From the NCBI GenBank assembly GCA_021740915.1, contig JAIOYW010000010.1, positions 62,001 to 126,000 on the forward strand: a stretch of DNA of 64,000 bases, read 5' to 3'. The notes under the pieces were generated by a model, which worked only from the letters and a program-made list of their open reading frames with translations, was not told where the DNA came from and did not search any database. This document shows positions 9,873 to 18,947 of this stretch, in pieces. This DNA comes from Ignavibacteriales bacterium. GTDB lineage: Bacteria > Bacteroidota > Ignavibacteria > Ignavibacteriales > Melioribacteraceae. A program made the position numbers and the translations under genes. Numbering within the stretch: position 1 is the first letter of the stretch; every line of letters starts with the position of its first letter.

Positions 9873-10588
9873 CAGAAAAAAAATGAGCTGCCGATTGTAA
9901 AGGCGACACCATCAATATTCACTTTAGTATCAAAACTTTCTGTAGGAATCACATAATTACTTTTTTTGTACTGAAAATTATCTCCCGAATAACCCGAAAC
10001 GTTTTTGATCTCCGGGTCCCGGAAACGCATTTCTCCTTTGACTGAAATATGATCTATGATTTTGTACTCCAAACCTGCTACAACCTGAATTGCAAACCCC
10101 ATTTCCACCTTTTTTGAAACCGCCTTAATATCGGCAAATTCTCTCTCAAATTGTCCGGGATAAATGCCGAAACCACCGCCCATATAAAAACGGAAACGCT
10201 CGCCTGAAAAAGGCATGATATAATAGGCAGTAAGTTCAACCGGGAAAGCTGAAAAACCATCAACTGTTCTTATCCTTGTTGCGCCTTCAGGACCTATTAC
10301 TATCAATTCATTCAATAATCCGGAGCCGTAAATATAACCTGCGTTAAGCCCGATGTCCAACGATTTTAATACATTAAACTTAAATTCAAATGACCAGCCT
10401 TTCAGGTGATTCAATTGCTCGTATTGCCCTCTGAACACCGGATCAGGTGAATTTGGGAAATAAAATACTCTCGAAGTGGTAGTATAAAAATAGTTTGCCG
10501 ATAAATTAAATTTGTACCAGTTATCCTGGGCTTGCGTCACAAAAGTAATACACAAAAAGACTGATAATATAAAGGTTAATTTCAGCAT
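9872..10588 (-). CDS. Small outer-membrane beta-barrel protein, function unknown
   Basis: A signal peptide (MLKLTFILSVFLCITFVTQAQ) is followed by about 215 residues with alternating hydrophobic and polar strands and aromatic girdles. The chain ends in FTIGSSFFF, a terminal phenylalanine typical of barrel insertion signals. The size fits an 8- to 10-strand OmpA/OmpW-like barrel. I cannot name a family or ligand. It overlaps aroK by one base and heads the aroK-aroB-GHL10 transcript. That arrangement is probably transcriptional convenience rather than shared function. Confidence 0.7.
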   Translation of the reverse strand: MLKLTFILSVFLCITFVTQAQDNWYKFNLSANYFYTTTSRVFYFPNSPDPVFRGQYEQLNHLKGWSFEFKFNVLKSLDIGLNAGYIYGSGLLNELIVIGPEGATRIRTVDGFSAFPVELTAYYIMPFSGERFRFYMGGGFGIYPGQFEREFADIKAVSKKVEMGFAIQVVAGLEYKIIDHISVKGEMRFRDPEIKNVSGYSGDNFQYKKSNYVIPTESFDTKVNIDGVAFTIGSSFFF

Positions 10589-10616
10589 TACTGAAAATAA
10601 ATAATTAATAAGTACA

Positions 10617-10643
10617 AGGAAAGGGAAATGGCATCCCTTTCCT
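10617..10643 (-). terminator. Stem-loop after the alkaline phosphatase gene
   Basis: A perfect 10-bp inverted repeat (aggaaaggga / tccctttcct) with a 7-base loop lies in the 100-base gap between the alkaline phosphatase stop and the barrel gene start. On the minus strand it is followed by an A/T-rich tract rather than a clean T run. It probably separates the two transcripts. Confidence 0.55.
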
Positions 10644-10688
10644 CAATTACCTGAGTATGAATGATTTGAGAATCAGCAGTTCGTCCTA

Positions 10689-12212
10689 TCAGTCTTCTAT
10701 TTCAAATTTTTGTTTATTAATGATTTTGAACAGCACTTCAACTTCTTTTTCTGTCAGTTTATAACTCATGTTTTCATCAAGCATTGTTCTGAGTTCATCA
10801 GACGTTTTCGCAGTATTAAAAATCCATGGCAAAGATTTTTTCTGATCTTTCAGTTTAATAAACTGCTCGAAAAATAACGGATCAATTTTGTTATGATAGG
10901 TTAATCCCGATTCCAGAGTTTCATCAAATCTGTCTTTCTCCGGCATACCCTGATATGTAAATGCTATACCGCCTGTTTCATGATCTGCAGTGAAAACAAG
11001 CAGAGTTTTTTCAGGATTTTTTCGCTGGTAGTCATAATAAATCTTTAATATTCTGTCTAATTCAAGCACGGCTTTATAAACTGCTCCTGCATCATTATTG
11101 TGCCCTTCCCAGTCGCTTCCGGAACACTCCGTCATAAGAAAAAATCCCTCTCCCCCTGAGGAAAGAATATCAAGAGCTTTCATAGAGCATAAATCCAGCC
11201 CCGGCTCGCCTGTATCTTCATCATCCCTGTTTATCGTAGAATTTAATCCTCCGGGCGAAAATAATCCAAGAACTTTTTTATCCGAAGAAGTGATTTGCTT
11301 AAGTTCATCCGAGGTGTTTATCACCTTATAATTTTTATCTCTGAATTCAGAAATTATATCCCTGTTATCATCACGCGCAGATTCAGATCGGCTATAAACT
11401 TTGTAATCCTGAAATTCCGGATAATCCTGAAGAATGCTGCCTTCCGGAATAAACCACTGTGCTCCCCCGCCGAAAACAACTTCAATTTCAACACTGTCAA
11501 TCATCTGTGAAGCGATCAGCGATTTATTCTTTCTGTCGATAGTGCTTCCATAAAATCCTCCGGGAGTTGCATCAACTATTTCAGCATCGCTTATCAAGCC
11601 TGTCTTTTTCCCGAGTTTTTCAGCATGTTTCAGAATTGACTTTGTGGGATAACCCTTATAATTCATACCGACCATATACATCCGCGCTTTTTCACCTCCT
11701 GCAATTGCAGTTCCCGCAGCGGCACTTTCGGTAACCAATCCGCCGGCAGGATTTGTCAGAACAAAGGCAGTTGAACCTTCACGGGTAATTTTCTCAAAGT
11801 ACGTGCTTTCATTATTCCCAAGAGCGTAATTTATGTAAGAAGGAAGCGTCATCTGAGTGCTGCCCATTCCATCCCCGATAACAAGGATAACATTTATCCC
11901 ATCGCTGAGGGCATCCTTCAGAACCGGGGCAATATCAGTATTTGAGATTATCCCTCTAAGCCGCGATGTATATTTTTCCGGACCGATTGCTCCAAGAGGA
12001 ACCGGAGACGAAGTATGATTTCCGGATATCCAGTTGATCTGTGACTCTGCTGCAATTGAACGGTCAAGATAGAAAATTGGTTTCTTACTTTCTGACCAAA
12101 ACAGCGATCCTTTATAACCAAGTACATCATCTTTGTTTTGTGCAAAACTGCTCAGCGAAATTGCTAATACTAAAAGAAAACTTGTTTGAATTTTTCTGTA
12201 CGACACTTTCAT
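10689..12212 (-). CDS. Alkaline phosphatase (PhoA family), exported
   Basis: Hydrolyses phosphate monoesters in the periplasm or at the surface. The signal peptide is MKVSYRKIQTSFLLVLAISLSSFAQ. The metal-binding VILVIGDGMGSTQMT, the nucleophile context TESAAAGTAIAGG (serine near residue 164), the ATPGGFYG stretch and the C-terminal metal motif TADHETGG are all present, so the active site looks intact. At 507 residues it is close to the E. coli enzyme, with a C-terminal insertion. It overlaps the upstream phosphoesterase by one base (TAATG), implying a two-gene phosphatase operon. A phosphate-starvation operator would be expected, but I could not identify one. Confidence 0.92.
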   Translation of the reverse strand: MKVSYRKIQTSFLLVLAISLSSFAQNKDDVLGYKGSLFWSESKKPIFYLDRSIAAESQINWISGNHTSSPVPLGAIGPEKYTSRLRGIISNTDIAPVLKDALSDGINVILVIGDGMGSTQMTLPSYINYALGNNESTYFEKITREGSTAFVLTNPAGGLVTESAAAGTAIAGGEKARMYMVGMNYKGYPTKSILKHAEKLGKKTGLISDAEIVDATPGGFYGSTIDRKNKSLIASQMIDSVEIEVVFGGGAQWFIPEGSILQDYPEFQDYKVYSRSESARDDNRDIISEFRDKNYKVINTSDELKQITSSDKKVLGLFSPGGLNSTINRDDEDTGEPGLDLCSMKALDILSSGGEGFFLMTECSGSDWEGHNNDAGAVYKAVLELDRILKIYYDYQRKNPEKTLLVFTADHETGGIAFTYQGMPEKDRFDETLESGLTYHNKIDPLFFEQFIKLKDQKKSLPWIFNTAKTSDELRTMLDENMSYKLTEKEVEVLFKIINKQKFEIED

Positions 12213-13747
12213 TATTCCTTAACTGTAATTATTTGAGATGTTGTATATTCATTTTTTCCATCGAATGCTGTTGCTCTGATAACATGTATTCCTGCACCAG
12301 TCCCTTCCGGCACCGGAGCCTTCCAGATACTTCTTGTTTTCTGTGGACGAACCCAGCTTTTGAGTTTATCTTTATTTGCATCATAAAGTCTCGCAGTAAA
12401 TGGATCAACTTCATAAACATTTTCTGCCTGCAGGAGTTGATCATCAAAAAATATTTTAATCTGCCAGTTTTTATCGCCGTTAAAAACTTTCAGATAAACT
12501 GACGAAGTATCTATCCCCGATAACGTAGTTTCTGCTTCCGGATAAGAGATACGCATCTGATAATCGGAGGAGAATCTTGCAGCCTTATAACTTAGATAAT
12601 AATCTGTACCGTCAAACTCAGCAATTGCATAACCATTCGGGCTGCCGTCAGTCATCTCTGCCACAGGTATTCCCCGCTCGTCCTTGGGACCGCTCCACCA
12701 GGAACCGCAAACCGCACCGCATATTTTCTGAAATACCGGAACAGGGCTTTGCCTGCCGAAGTCTGATCCGAGTTCAGTCGATTCAAGTGTATGTGTATGC
12801 CCGGCAAGAACAAGAACATTATCAAAATTATCGAGAATCTTCATCGTCTCTTTGAGATCTTCAATACCATGCCTTCCATTTGAATATACAAATGGAATAT
12901 GCACATTAATTACAACAAGATTATCCGCAGGAACAAATGAAAGATCCTTTTTAAGCCATTCAAGCTGCTTTGTGCCGATTTTACCAATATACTTCCTGTC
13001 ATTTTGTTCGCCGAGATATTCGACATTATCCAGCACAACAAAGTGAACTTTCCCCTCATTGAATGAGTAAGCAGTAGGACCATATACCGAATGAAATGTC
13101 TCGGTTGCCAGTGAATCATTCTCAACATCATAATTTTCATCATGATTTCCGGCTACATTAAAAATCGGTATTTCGATTTTAGACATCACCTCATTATAAT
13201 AATTATAAAACGACAGATCATCAAAAAGAATATCGCCAAGAGCAATTCCGAAATCAAATCTGCTGCCTGCCAATTCCGAAGCCACATCATTCTTTATGTA
13301 ATCAACTTCTTCAATATACTGAGGCTGAGGATCACCGAGAAGAACGGCTGAAAAGCGGGTTTTTACTTCACTTTTAAGTAGCGGGAAATGGATATATTCT
13401 TCATAAATGCTCCCTTTGATTCCCGGAAATTCAAGATCAGCCGGCGATCCTTTCAGGTTTACATGCCTCCAGAAAACCGGCAGATTATTTTTATCAACGG
13501 GTAAACGGTAGCCGGCAGGTTTTACAACAAAAACGATATCAGGATCGTTGCATTCTATCGTAAATTCACCGTTATTATCTGTTTTTGTAAAATCTGTTTT
13601 ATTCGAGATTATAACACCTGGAATAACTGACTCACCCTCATTAAATTTTCCATCAGAATTAGTATCCTCAAAAACAACACCTCTCATTGTCTGGGCATAT
13701 AGAAACTGTGTGAGAATGATAATTATCAGTGCAAAATATTTTTTCAT
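12212..13747 (-). CDS. Exported calcineurin-like phosphoesterase with N- and C-terminal accessory domains
   Basis: The signal peptide MKKYFALIIIILTQFLYAQ is followed by a carboxypeptidase-regulatory or MetallophosN-like beta domain (residues about 20-110, GVVFEDTNSDGKFNEGE). The metallophosphoesterase core has all its metal motifs: LLGDPQPQ, IALGDILFDD, NVAGNHDEN, INVHIPF and LAGHTHT. Residues about 360-511 form a MetallophosC-like region. The family hydrolyses phosphodiesters or monoesters; this architecture is common in Bacteroidota surface proteins. Pairing with alkaline phosphatase suggests stepwise release of phosphate from organic esters, which is inference. It is the first gene of its operon, with a 300-base upstream region. 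Confidence 0.88.
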   Translation of the reverse strand: MKKYFALIIIILTQFLYAQTMRGVVFEDTNSDGKFNEGESVIPGVIISNKTDFTKTDNNGEFTIECNDPDIVFVVKPAGYRLPVDKNNLPVFWRHVNLKGSPADLEFPGIKGSIYEEYIHFPLLKSEVKTRFSAVLLGDPQPQYIEEVDYIKNDVASELAGSRFDFGIALGDILFDDLSFYNYYNEVMSKIEIPIFNVAGNHDENYDVENDSLATETFHSVYGPTAYSFNEGKVHFVVLDNVEYLGEQNDRKYIGKIGTKQLEWLKKDLSFVPADNLVVINVHIPFVYSNGRHGIEDLKETMKILDNFDNVLVLAGHTHTLESTELGSDFGRQSPVPVFQKICGAVCGSWWSGPKDERGIPVAEMTDGSPNGYAIAEFDGTDYYLSYKAARFSSDYQMRISYPEAETTLSGIDTSSVYLKVFNGDKNWQIKIFFDDQLLQAENVYEVDPFTARLYDANKDKLKSWVRPQKTRSIWKAPVPEGTGAGIHVIRATAFDGKNEYTTSQIITVKE

Positions 13748-14047
13748 TCAGAAACCTGTTTATTAATTCATAAAATTAAGTCATTTCTATAAAAGTAACC
13801 AATCAAACGAAAATCTTAATTTTTTATTAATATGTAAAATCAAGAATAAAAATATACGATTTCTTATAAATCATTACTCTTAAAAACCTTACTAATCCGA
13901 CACTTCAGGCTTTATAACTCAATTTTATGCGTTCGGAATAAGACTGCGGATTCACGAACTACTTCTAATAATTAAACTTTATTCTTCGTTGGGTTGTTCA
14001 GATTTAATATTTTTAAATTTATAACTTTTCGAAAAAGATAAATATTC
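13748..14047. other. Divergent intergenic region (phosphatase operon / mevalonate operon)
   Basis: This 300-base A/T-rich spacer sits between two divergent operons and must hold both promoters. I see no gene, tRNA or clear structured RNA in it. I could not identify a convincing -35/-10, TAnnTTTG-type or Pho-box element by eye. Confidence 0.6.
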
Positions 14048-15034
14048 ATGGAAATTAAAGCAAAAGCTAACGCGAATATCGCTCTTGTAAAGTATTGGGG
14101 CAAACGTGACGAAAAATTGAATTTACCGGCAGTTGGTTCAATCTCTGTCACTCTCGATCAATTGACAACGATAACAACAGTAGAAACAGATGAATCACTT
14201 ACTGAAGATGAAATAATTATTAACGGAAAAACCCCGACAGATAAGGAAATCCTGAGAATCTCCTCCTTCCTGGGAAAAATAAGATCAATGGCGCACCGTG
14301 ATGAAAAAGTCCGGGTTTCGTCCCGTAATAATTTTCCTACCGGCGCCGGGCTTGCTTCCTCGGCCTCCGGTTTTGCAGCGCTCGCACTTGCCGGGACGAA
14401 AGCTTACGGACTCGATCCTGACCCTCAGGAATTATCTATACTCGCGCGAAAAGGCTCCGGATCAGCCGCCAGATCTTTTTTCGGCGGTTTCGTTGAAATG
14501 ATCCGCGGTTATTCCGAAGACGGCATCGATGATTTTGCTATGCAGATTGCCGATGAGAATTACTGGGATCTTAAAGCACTTATCCTTATTACTTCCGAAG
14601 AAAAGAAAAAAGTAAGTTCAACAACAGGAATGATACATACTTCTTTTACTTCCCCATATTTTCAGGCATGGGTCGATTCTTCGGATGAGGATATTCAGGA
14701 AGCCAAATTCGCCATCTATGAAAAAGATTTTGAAAAACTTGCAGAGATATCTGAATTAAGCTGTCTTAAGATGCATGCGCTCGCACTCTCTGCAAAACCC
14801 GGTCTTATCTACTGGAACGGCAGCACTATCGATCTTATTAACGAAGTTCGCCGAGGCAGGGCTAACGGCATTCCTATGTTCTTTACTGTTGATGCAGGTC
14901 CGCAGGTAAAAGTGTTTACAACTGCAGCCTATGTGGAAAAGGTCAAAGGTTTATTCGAAGGACATCCCGGCATTACAAAAATATTAACAGCCGGAATAGG
15001 ACCTGATGCAAAAATCCTCCGGGATGAAGACTGA
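14048..15034 (+). CDS. mvaD: Diphosphomevalonate decarboxylase
   Basis: ATP-dependent decarboxylation of mevalonate 5-diphosphate to isopentenyl diphosphate. The N-terminal motif ANANIALVKYWGKRDEKLNL is diagnostic. The GHMP phosphate loop reads TGAGLASSASGFAALA (about residue 98), and the substrate-gripping serine/arginine region GSGSAARSFFGGFVEM follows. At 328 residues it has normal length for the bacterial enzyme. It is the first gene of the mevalonate operon and overlaps the next gene by one base (TGATG). The presence of a decarboxylase of this type indicates the classical eukaryote-like lower mevalonate route, not the archaeal variant. Confidence 0.96.
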   Translation: MEIKAKANANIALVKYWGKRDEKLNLPAVGSISVTLDQLTTITTVETDESLTEDEIIINGKTPTDKEILRISSFLGKIRSMAHRDEKVRVSSRNNFPTGAGLASSASGFAALALAGTKAYGLDPDPQELSILARKGSGSAARSFFGGFVEMIRGYSEDGIDDFAMQIADENYWDLKALILITSEEKKKVSSTTGMIHTSFTSPYFQAWVDSSDEDIQEAKFAIYEKDFEKLAEISELSCLKMHALALSAKPGLIYWNGSTIDLINEVRRGRANGIPMFFTVDAGPQVKVFTTAAYVEKVKGLFEGHPGITKILTAGIGPDAKILRDED

Positions 15035-16101
15035 TGATCCAGGCGATTGCGCCGGGCAAATTGGTGATATGCGGTGAATATGCCGTGCTCGATGGCGCAC
15101 CGGCTATTGTCGGAGCATTTAACAGATATGCAGTTGTTAACGTCTCGGAAAATCGTCAGGGGAATTTTTCAATCGAATCTCCGGATTTCGGGATAGACAG
15201 AATATTTTTTGAGATAAAAGATGGAAATATCAGTTTCCTTAATTCGCTTCCTTCTTATATACTTAGCAAATTAACATATTTTATCAGACTTTTTGAGATC
15301 ACTCTGAAGGAGATCAGGGAACTTGGGAGCGAGATATATCCTTCCGATATCACGATTGACACAAAATCTTTCTTCAAAAATTCATCTTCAAAAAAATTGG
15401 GTCTCGGTAGCAGCGCGGCGCTCGCAGTCTCTCTTATCGCTGCCCTGAGGAGATCGGTTTGGAAAAACTCGGATACAGATAATCAGGAGCTTTTTAAAGC
15501 CGCTCACGAAGCACATAACAAAACACAGGGTAAGAATGGAAGCGGTATCGATATCGCCGCAAGCGTTTATGGCGGGATTCGAAGATTCGAAGTTCTTTCC
15601 CGGGCTGAAAAAAAAGATTACAAAAATATACCGGATTCTATCCCTGAAGGCATTTATTATTATCCGGTCTGGACGGGTGAGGCTGCATCAACACCCAATA
15701 TGATGCAGACAGTAGGAGACTTCCGGGAAAATAATCCGAAAGAGTATTACCGCATTATGCAAAAGCTTTTTCAGGAAGCGATCAGCGCCGCGGATTCTGC
15801 TTCCGGTAACAATCAGTCCGGATTTCTCGGTTCAATTGAAAACTATTATCAGCTATTAAAAGAACTCGGGATCAGATCCGGCACTGATATTGTTTCTGAA
15901 TCTCATTTGCGGATTCATGGAATAGCTGATAAATTCGGCTGCATTTATAAACCATCCGGCGCCGGCGGCGGTGATTTCGGGCTTATTTTCACAACCGACC
16001 CTGATAATGTAAACCGGATCAAACCCGAACTTCAAAAATTCAGCTATGAGATAATGGATCTCAAAGTAACAGATCACGGAATATTGGTAAAAGAGTTTTA
16101 A
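15034..16101 (+). CDS. mvaK2: Phosphomevalonate kinase (GHMP family)
   Basis: Phosphorylates mevalonate 5-phosphate. The N-terminal IAPGKLVICGEYAVLDGAPA and the ATP loop KLGLGSSAALAVSLIAAL (about residue 120) mark a GHMP kinase. KNGSGIDIAASVYGGIRRFE and the C-terminal PSGAGGGDFG are the features that favour phosphomevalonate kinase over mevalonate kinase. A mevalonate kinase domain already exists in the next gene, so assignment by elimination agrees. It has 355 residues, normal size, with 1-base overlap with mvaD and 3 bases to the following fusion gene. A role as a second mevalonate kinase is less likely. Confidence 0.88.
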   Translation: MIQAIAPGKLVICGEYAVLDGAPAIVGAFNRYAVVNVSENRQGNFSIESPDFGIDRIFFEIKDGNISFLNSLPSYILSKLTYFIRLFEITLKEIRELGSEIYPSDITIDTKSFFKNSSSKKLGLGSSAALAVSLIAALRRSVWKNSDTDNQELFKAAHEAHNKTQGKNGSGIDIAASVYGGIRRFEVLSRAEKKDYKNIPDSIPEGIYYYPVWTGEAASTPNMMQTVGDFRENNPKEYYRIMQKLFQEAISAADSASGNNQSGFLGSIENYYQLLKELGIRSGTDIVSESHLRIHGIADKFGCIYKPSGAGGGDFGLIFTTDPDNVNRIKPELQKFSYEIMDLKVTDHGILVKEF

Positions 16102-16104
16102 CAC

Positions 16105-18354
16105 ATGGAAAAATCAAGATTTCCCAAATTCTATCAGCTTTCGGTAACACAGCGGCTCGAGATGCTCAGGGATAGAGGCGTTATCACTGCTGAGGATTTT
16201 CAGCTTCTGAAAGCTGGTAAAAAAGTATTAAAAGTTGATGAAGCCAATAAAATGATTGAAAACGTCATTGGAGTTTTTGGCTTGCCGTTAGGACTCGGTT
16301 TAAATTTCCTTGTTAACGGCAGATCGCATATCGTTCCGATGGTTGTTGAGGAACCATCTATTGTGGCAGCCGTAAGTTCAGCAGCCAAACTTATAAGGGA
16401 ATCAGGCGGTTTCACAAGCAGCTATTCCGAGCCTCTCCTGTTCGGGCAAATTCAGGTCGTTAATGTCGATCACTTTTCTAAAGCGAGGTCGGCTGTACTG
16501 CAGAATAAAGAGGAAATCCTTAATCTTGCAAACGGTCTGCACCCCAATATGGTCGCAAGAGGCGGAGGAGCAAAAGATATTGAAGTTGTCGTTCACACAG
16601 GCAATCCAGGAAGATCGGATATGATGATTGTAAACCTGCTTGTCGATACAAGAGACGCTATGGGGGCAAATCTTGTCAACAGTATGTGTGAAGGCGTAGC
16701 TCCGCTTATTGAAAAGATCACTAACGGCACGGTTTTCCTCAGAATTTTATCCAATCTTGCCGATAGAGCTCTTATCAAAACAAAAGCTGTGATCAATGTT
16801 ACTTCCCTCGGGATGAACGGCTACAAAGGAGAGCAGGTGCGCGATGGGATTATCCTCGCAAACGACTTCGCATGCATCGATCCATACAGGGCAACAACCC
16901 ACAATAAAGGCATAATGAACGGGATTGATGCAGTTGCCATTGCCACCGGTAACGATTTCCGGTCGATTGAAGCTGCCGCTCATGCTTATGCCTCAAGGGG
17001 AAACAAATATACTTCTCTTACTCAGTGGTCAAAAAATGAGGATGGCAATCTCGAGGGATATATTGAACTGCCAATGAAAATCGGCACTGTCGGAGGATCG
17101 CTCGAATCGAACCCTGCCATTAAAGTTGTTCATAAAATCCTCGGCATAAAAAACTCTGCTGAACTTGCAGAAATTATGGGCGCAGTCGGACTTGCACAGA
17201 ATTTTGCAGCCCTCAAGGCGCTTGCCACTGATGGGATTCAGCGTGGTCATATGAGTCTTCATGCGCGGAGTGTTGCGATGGCTGTAGGTACACCTGAGGA
17301 TATATTTGATGAAGTGGTGGAAAAACTTATTGAGAGCAGCGAAATAAAAAACTGGAAAGCTATGGAAATTACCCGGGAGCTCAGAGAAAGAAAAAGAATC
17401 AGAGAAAAACTTACACCGGATGAAAGTTTTCAGAATTATCTGCCTTCAGGATTCGGGAAAATAATTTTGCTGGGCGAACATGCTGTTGTGTATGGAAGCC
17501 ACGCAGTTGCTGCCCCGATACCATTGGCTATTGAGGCGAAAGTCGAAGATTTTCATAAGGGCATTCACCTTGTGATACCCCGATGGGGAGTTGAACAGAC
17601 ACTTCATAAAGGCATTGAGCATAAACATTCGGTATTTAAGTCGCTCGATCTGATTCTTGAAAGCCTGAATCTTACTGATAAAGACGTCCGCATCGAGGTC
17701 TTCCCGCATATACCGCGGGCGATGGGTCTCGGCGGCTCGGCGGCGCTTGCCGTCTCCATTATCAGAGCGCTCTCAGAGCATTTCAAACTGAACCTCTCCG
17801 ATGAGGATGTGAACAGAATTGCATATGCTTCCGAACAGGTCGTGCATGGAACCCCTTCAGGTATAGACAACACTATGGCAACCTACGGGAAATTTATTCT
17901 ATATAAGAAAGGTGATCCACCTTTGATTAAAAAACTGCACATCCGGGAACCAATTCCAATTGTTATTGGTCTTAGCGGTGTTGAAGGACTTACCGCAAAA
18001 ACTGTTGCTGATGTCAGGAAAGCCCACGAGGCGAATCATGACCTTTACGACAGGATATTTTCCGATATCGACAGCCTTGCTCTTGAGTCAGTAAAGGCGC
18101 TTGAAAAGTATGACCTTGCAAGACTCGGAGAGCTTATGAACATTAATCAGGGATTGCTTAACGCCATTAAAGTTTCCACGTGGGAACTCGAAGAGCTTGT
18201 TGAAATAGCAAGAAGAAATGGCGCTCTCGGCGCTAAACTTACCGGCGGCGGCGGCGGCGGTGCGATGATTGCACTCTGCCCCGATCACCCTGAAGAAGTT
18301 GCTTCAGCAATAAAAAATGCAGGCTATAAAGCCTTGATTGCTCAGATTGGTTAA
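16105..18354 (+). CDS. HMG-CoA reductase (class II) fused to mevalonate kinase
   Basis: A single 749-residue frame carries two consecutive pathway enzymes. Residues about 1-430 are HMG-CoA reductase: ENVIGVFGLPLGLGLNF and the catalytic glutamate in VEEPSIVAA (82-83), the lysine in LADRALIKTKAVI, the aspartate in AIATGNDFRSIEAAAHAYA and the C-terminal histidine in RGHMSLHARS. Residues about 445-749 are a GHMP mevalonate kinase: GFGKIILLGEHAVVYGSHAV, the ATP loop MGLGGSAALAVSIIRAL, HGTPSGIDNTMATYG and the C-terminal LTGGGGGGAMIAL. Between them lies a charged linker (RELRERKRIREKLTPDESF). The expected activity is reduction of HMG-CoA to mevalonate and its phosphorylation within one chain. No stop or start lies at the junction, so this is not two overlapping genes. 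Confidence 0.93.
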   Translation: MEKSRFPKFYQLSVTQRLEMLRDRGVITAEDFQLLKAGKKVLKVDEANKMIENVIGVFGLPLGLGLNFLVNGRSHIVPMVVEEPSIVAAVSSAAKLIRESGGFTSSYSEPLLFGQIQVVNVDHFSKARSAVLQNKEEILNLANGLHPNMVARGGGAKDIEVVVHTGNPGRSDMMIVNLLVDTRDAMGANLVNSMCEGVAPLIEKITNGTVFLRILSNLADRALIKTKAVINVTSLGMNGYKGEQVRDGIILANDFACIDPYRATTHNKGIMNGIDAVAIATGNDFRSIEAAAHAYASRGNKYTSLTQWSKNEDGNLEGYIELPMKIGTVGGSLESNPAIKVVHKILGIKNSAELAEIMGAVGLAQNFAALKALATDGIQRGHMSLHARSVAMAVGTPEDIFDEVVEKLIESSEIKNWKAMEITRELRERKRIREKLTPDESFQNYLPSGFGKIILLGEHAVVYGSHAVAAPIPLAIEAKVEDFHKGIHLVIPRWGVEQTLHKGIEHKHSVFKSLDLILESLNLTDKDVRIEVFPHIPRAMGLGGSAALAVSIIRALSEHFKLNLSDEDVNRIAYASEQVVHGTPSGIDNTMATYGKFILYKKGDPPLIKKLHIREPIPIVIGLSGVEGLTAKTVADVRKAHEANHDLYDRIFSDIDSLALESVKALEKYDLARLGELMNINQGLLNAIKVSTWELEELVEIARRNGALGAKLTGGGGGGAMIALCPDHPEEVASAIKNAGYKALIAQIG

Positions 18355-18369
18355 TTTGGAGACCCGATA

Positions 18370-18933
18370 ATGAACGATAACCTTGTTTCTTTCAGTAATG
18401 AACTCCTTATCCTCGTTGATGAGAACGACAGAGTTGTGGGATATAAGACCAAAAACGACTGCCACAATGGGGATGGAATTCTTCACAGGGCATTTTCGGT
18501 ATTCATATTTCGGAAAAACGGTAAATTGATACTTCAGCAGAGAAGCGCGGTTAAAAGGCTTTGGCCCGGATTCTGGTCGAATAGCTGCTGCAGCCATCCG
18601 CGCAAAGGCGAATCTTATGAGGTCTCCACTCAGAGGAGGATTCTCGAAGAACTCGGACTTAAAACTGAACTTAAATACCTTTATAATTTCGTTTATCAGG
18701 CAAAATTTGGCGACATAGGTTCCGAATACGAAAACTGTGCTGTATTTATCGGGTCATGTGATGATGATCTTCATATCAATCCAAATGAAATTTCTTCGGT
18801 TAAAGAAATATCCCCTGATGATATGGACCGCGAATTTGAGACGAATAGTGAACTTTATACCCCCTGGTTTAAGTTAGAATGGAAAGCCCTCAGGACTCAG
18901 CACTGGGCTGAAGTGGAAAAATTTTTCAAGTAA
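18370..18933 (+). CDS. idi: Isopentenyl-diphosphate delta-isomerase, type I (Nudix fold)
   Basis: Interconverts isopentenyl and dimethylallyl diphosphate. The 187-residue protein has the IDI type I signature: VDENDRVVGYKTKNDCH near the N-terminus, HRAFSVFIF, the catalytic cysteine in FWSNSCCSHPRKGE, and the Nudix-like RRILEELGL with its metal glutamates. It follows the fusion gene by 15 bases with GGAG at 18358-18361 upstream of the ATG. It completes the route from HMG-CoA to both C5 building blocks within one operon; acetyl-CoA acetyltransferase and HMG-CoA synthase must be encoded elsewhere. Confidence 0.95.
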   Translation: MNDNLVSFSNELLILVDENDRVVGYKTKNDCHNGDGILHRAFSVFIFRKNGKLILQQRSAVKRLWPGFWSNSCCSHPRKGESYEVSTQRRILEELGLKTELKYLYNFVYQAKFGDIGSEYENCAVFIGSCDDDLHINPNEISSVKEISPDDMDREFETNSELYTPWFKLEWKALRTQHWAEVEKFFK

Positions 18934-18947
18934 ATTATTTTTAAGCG

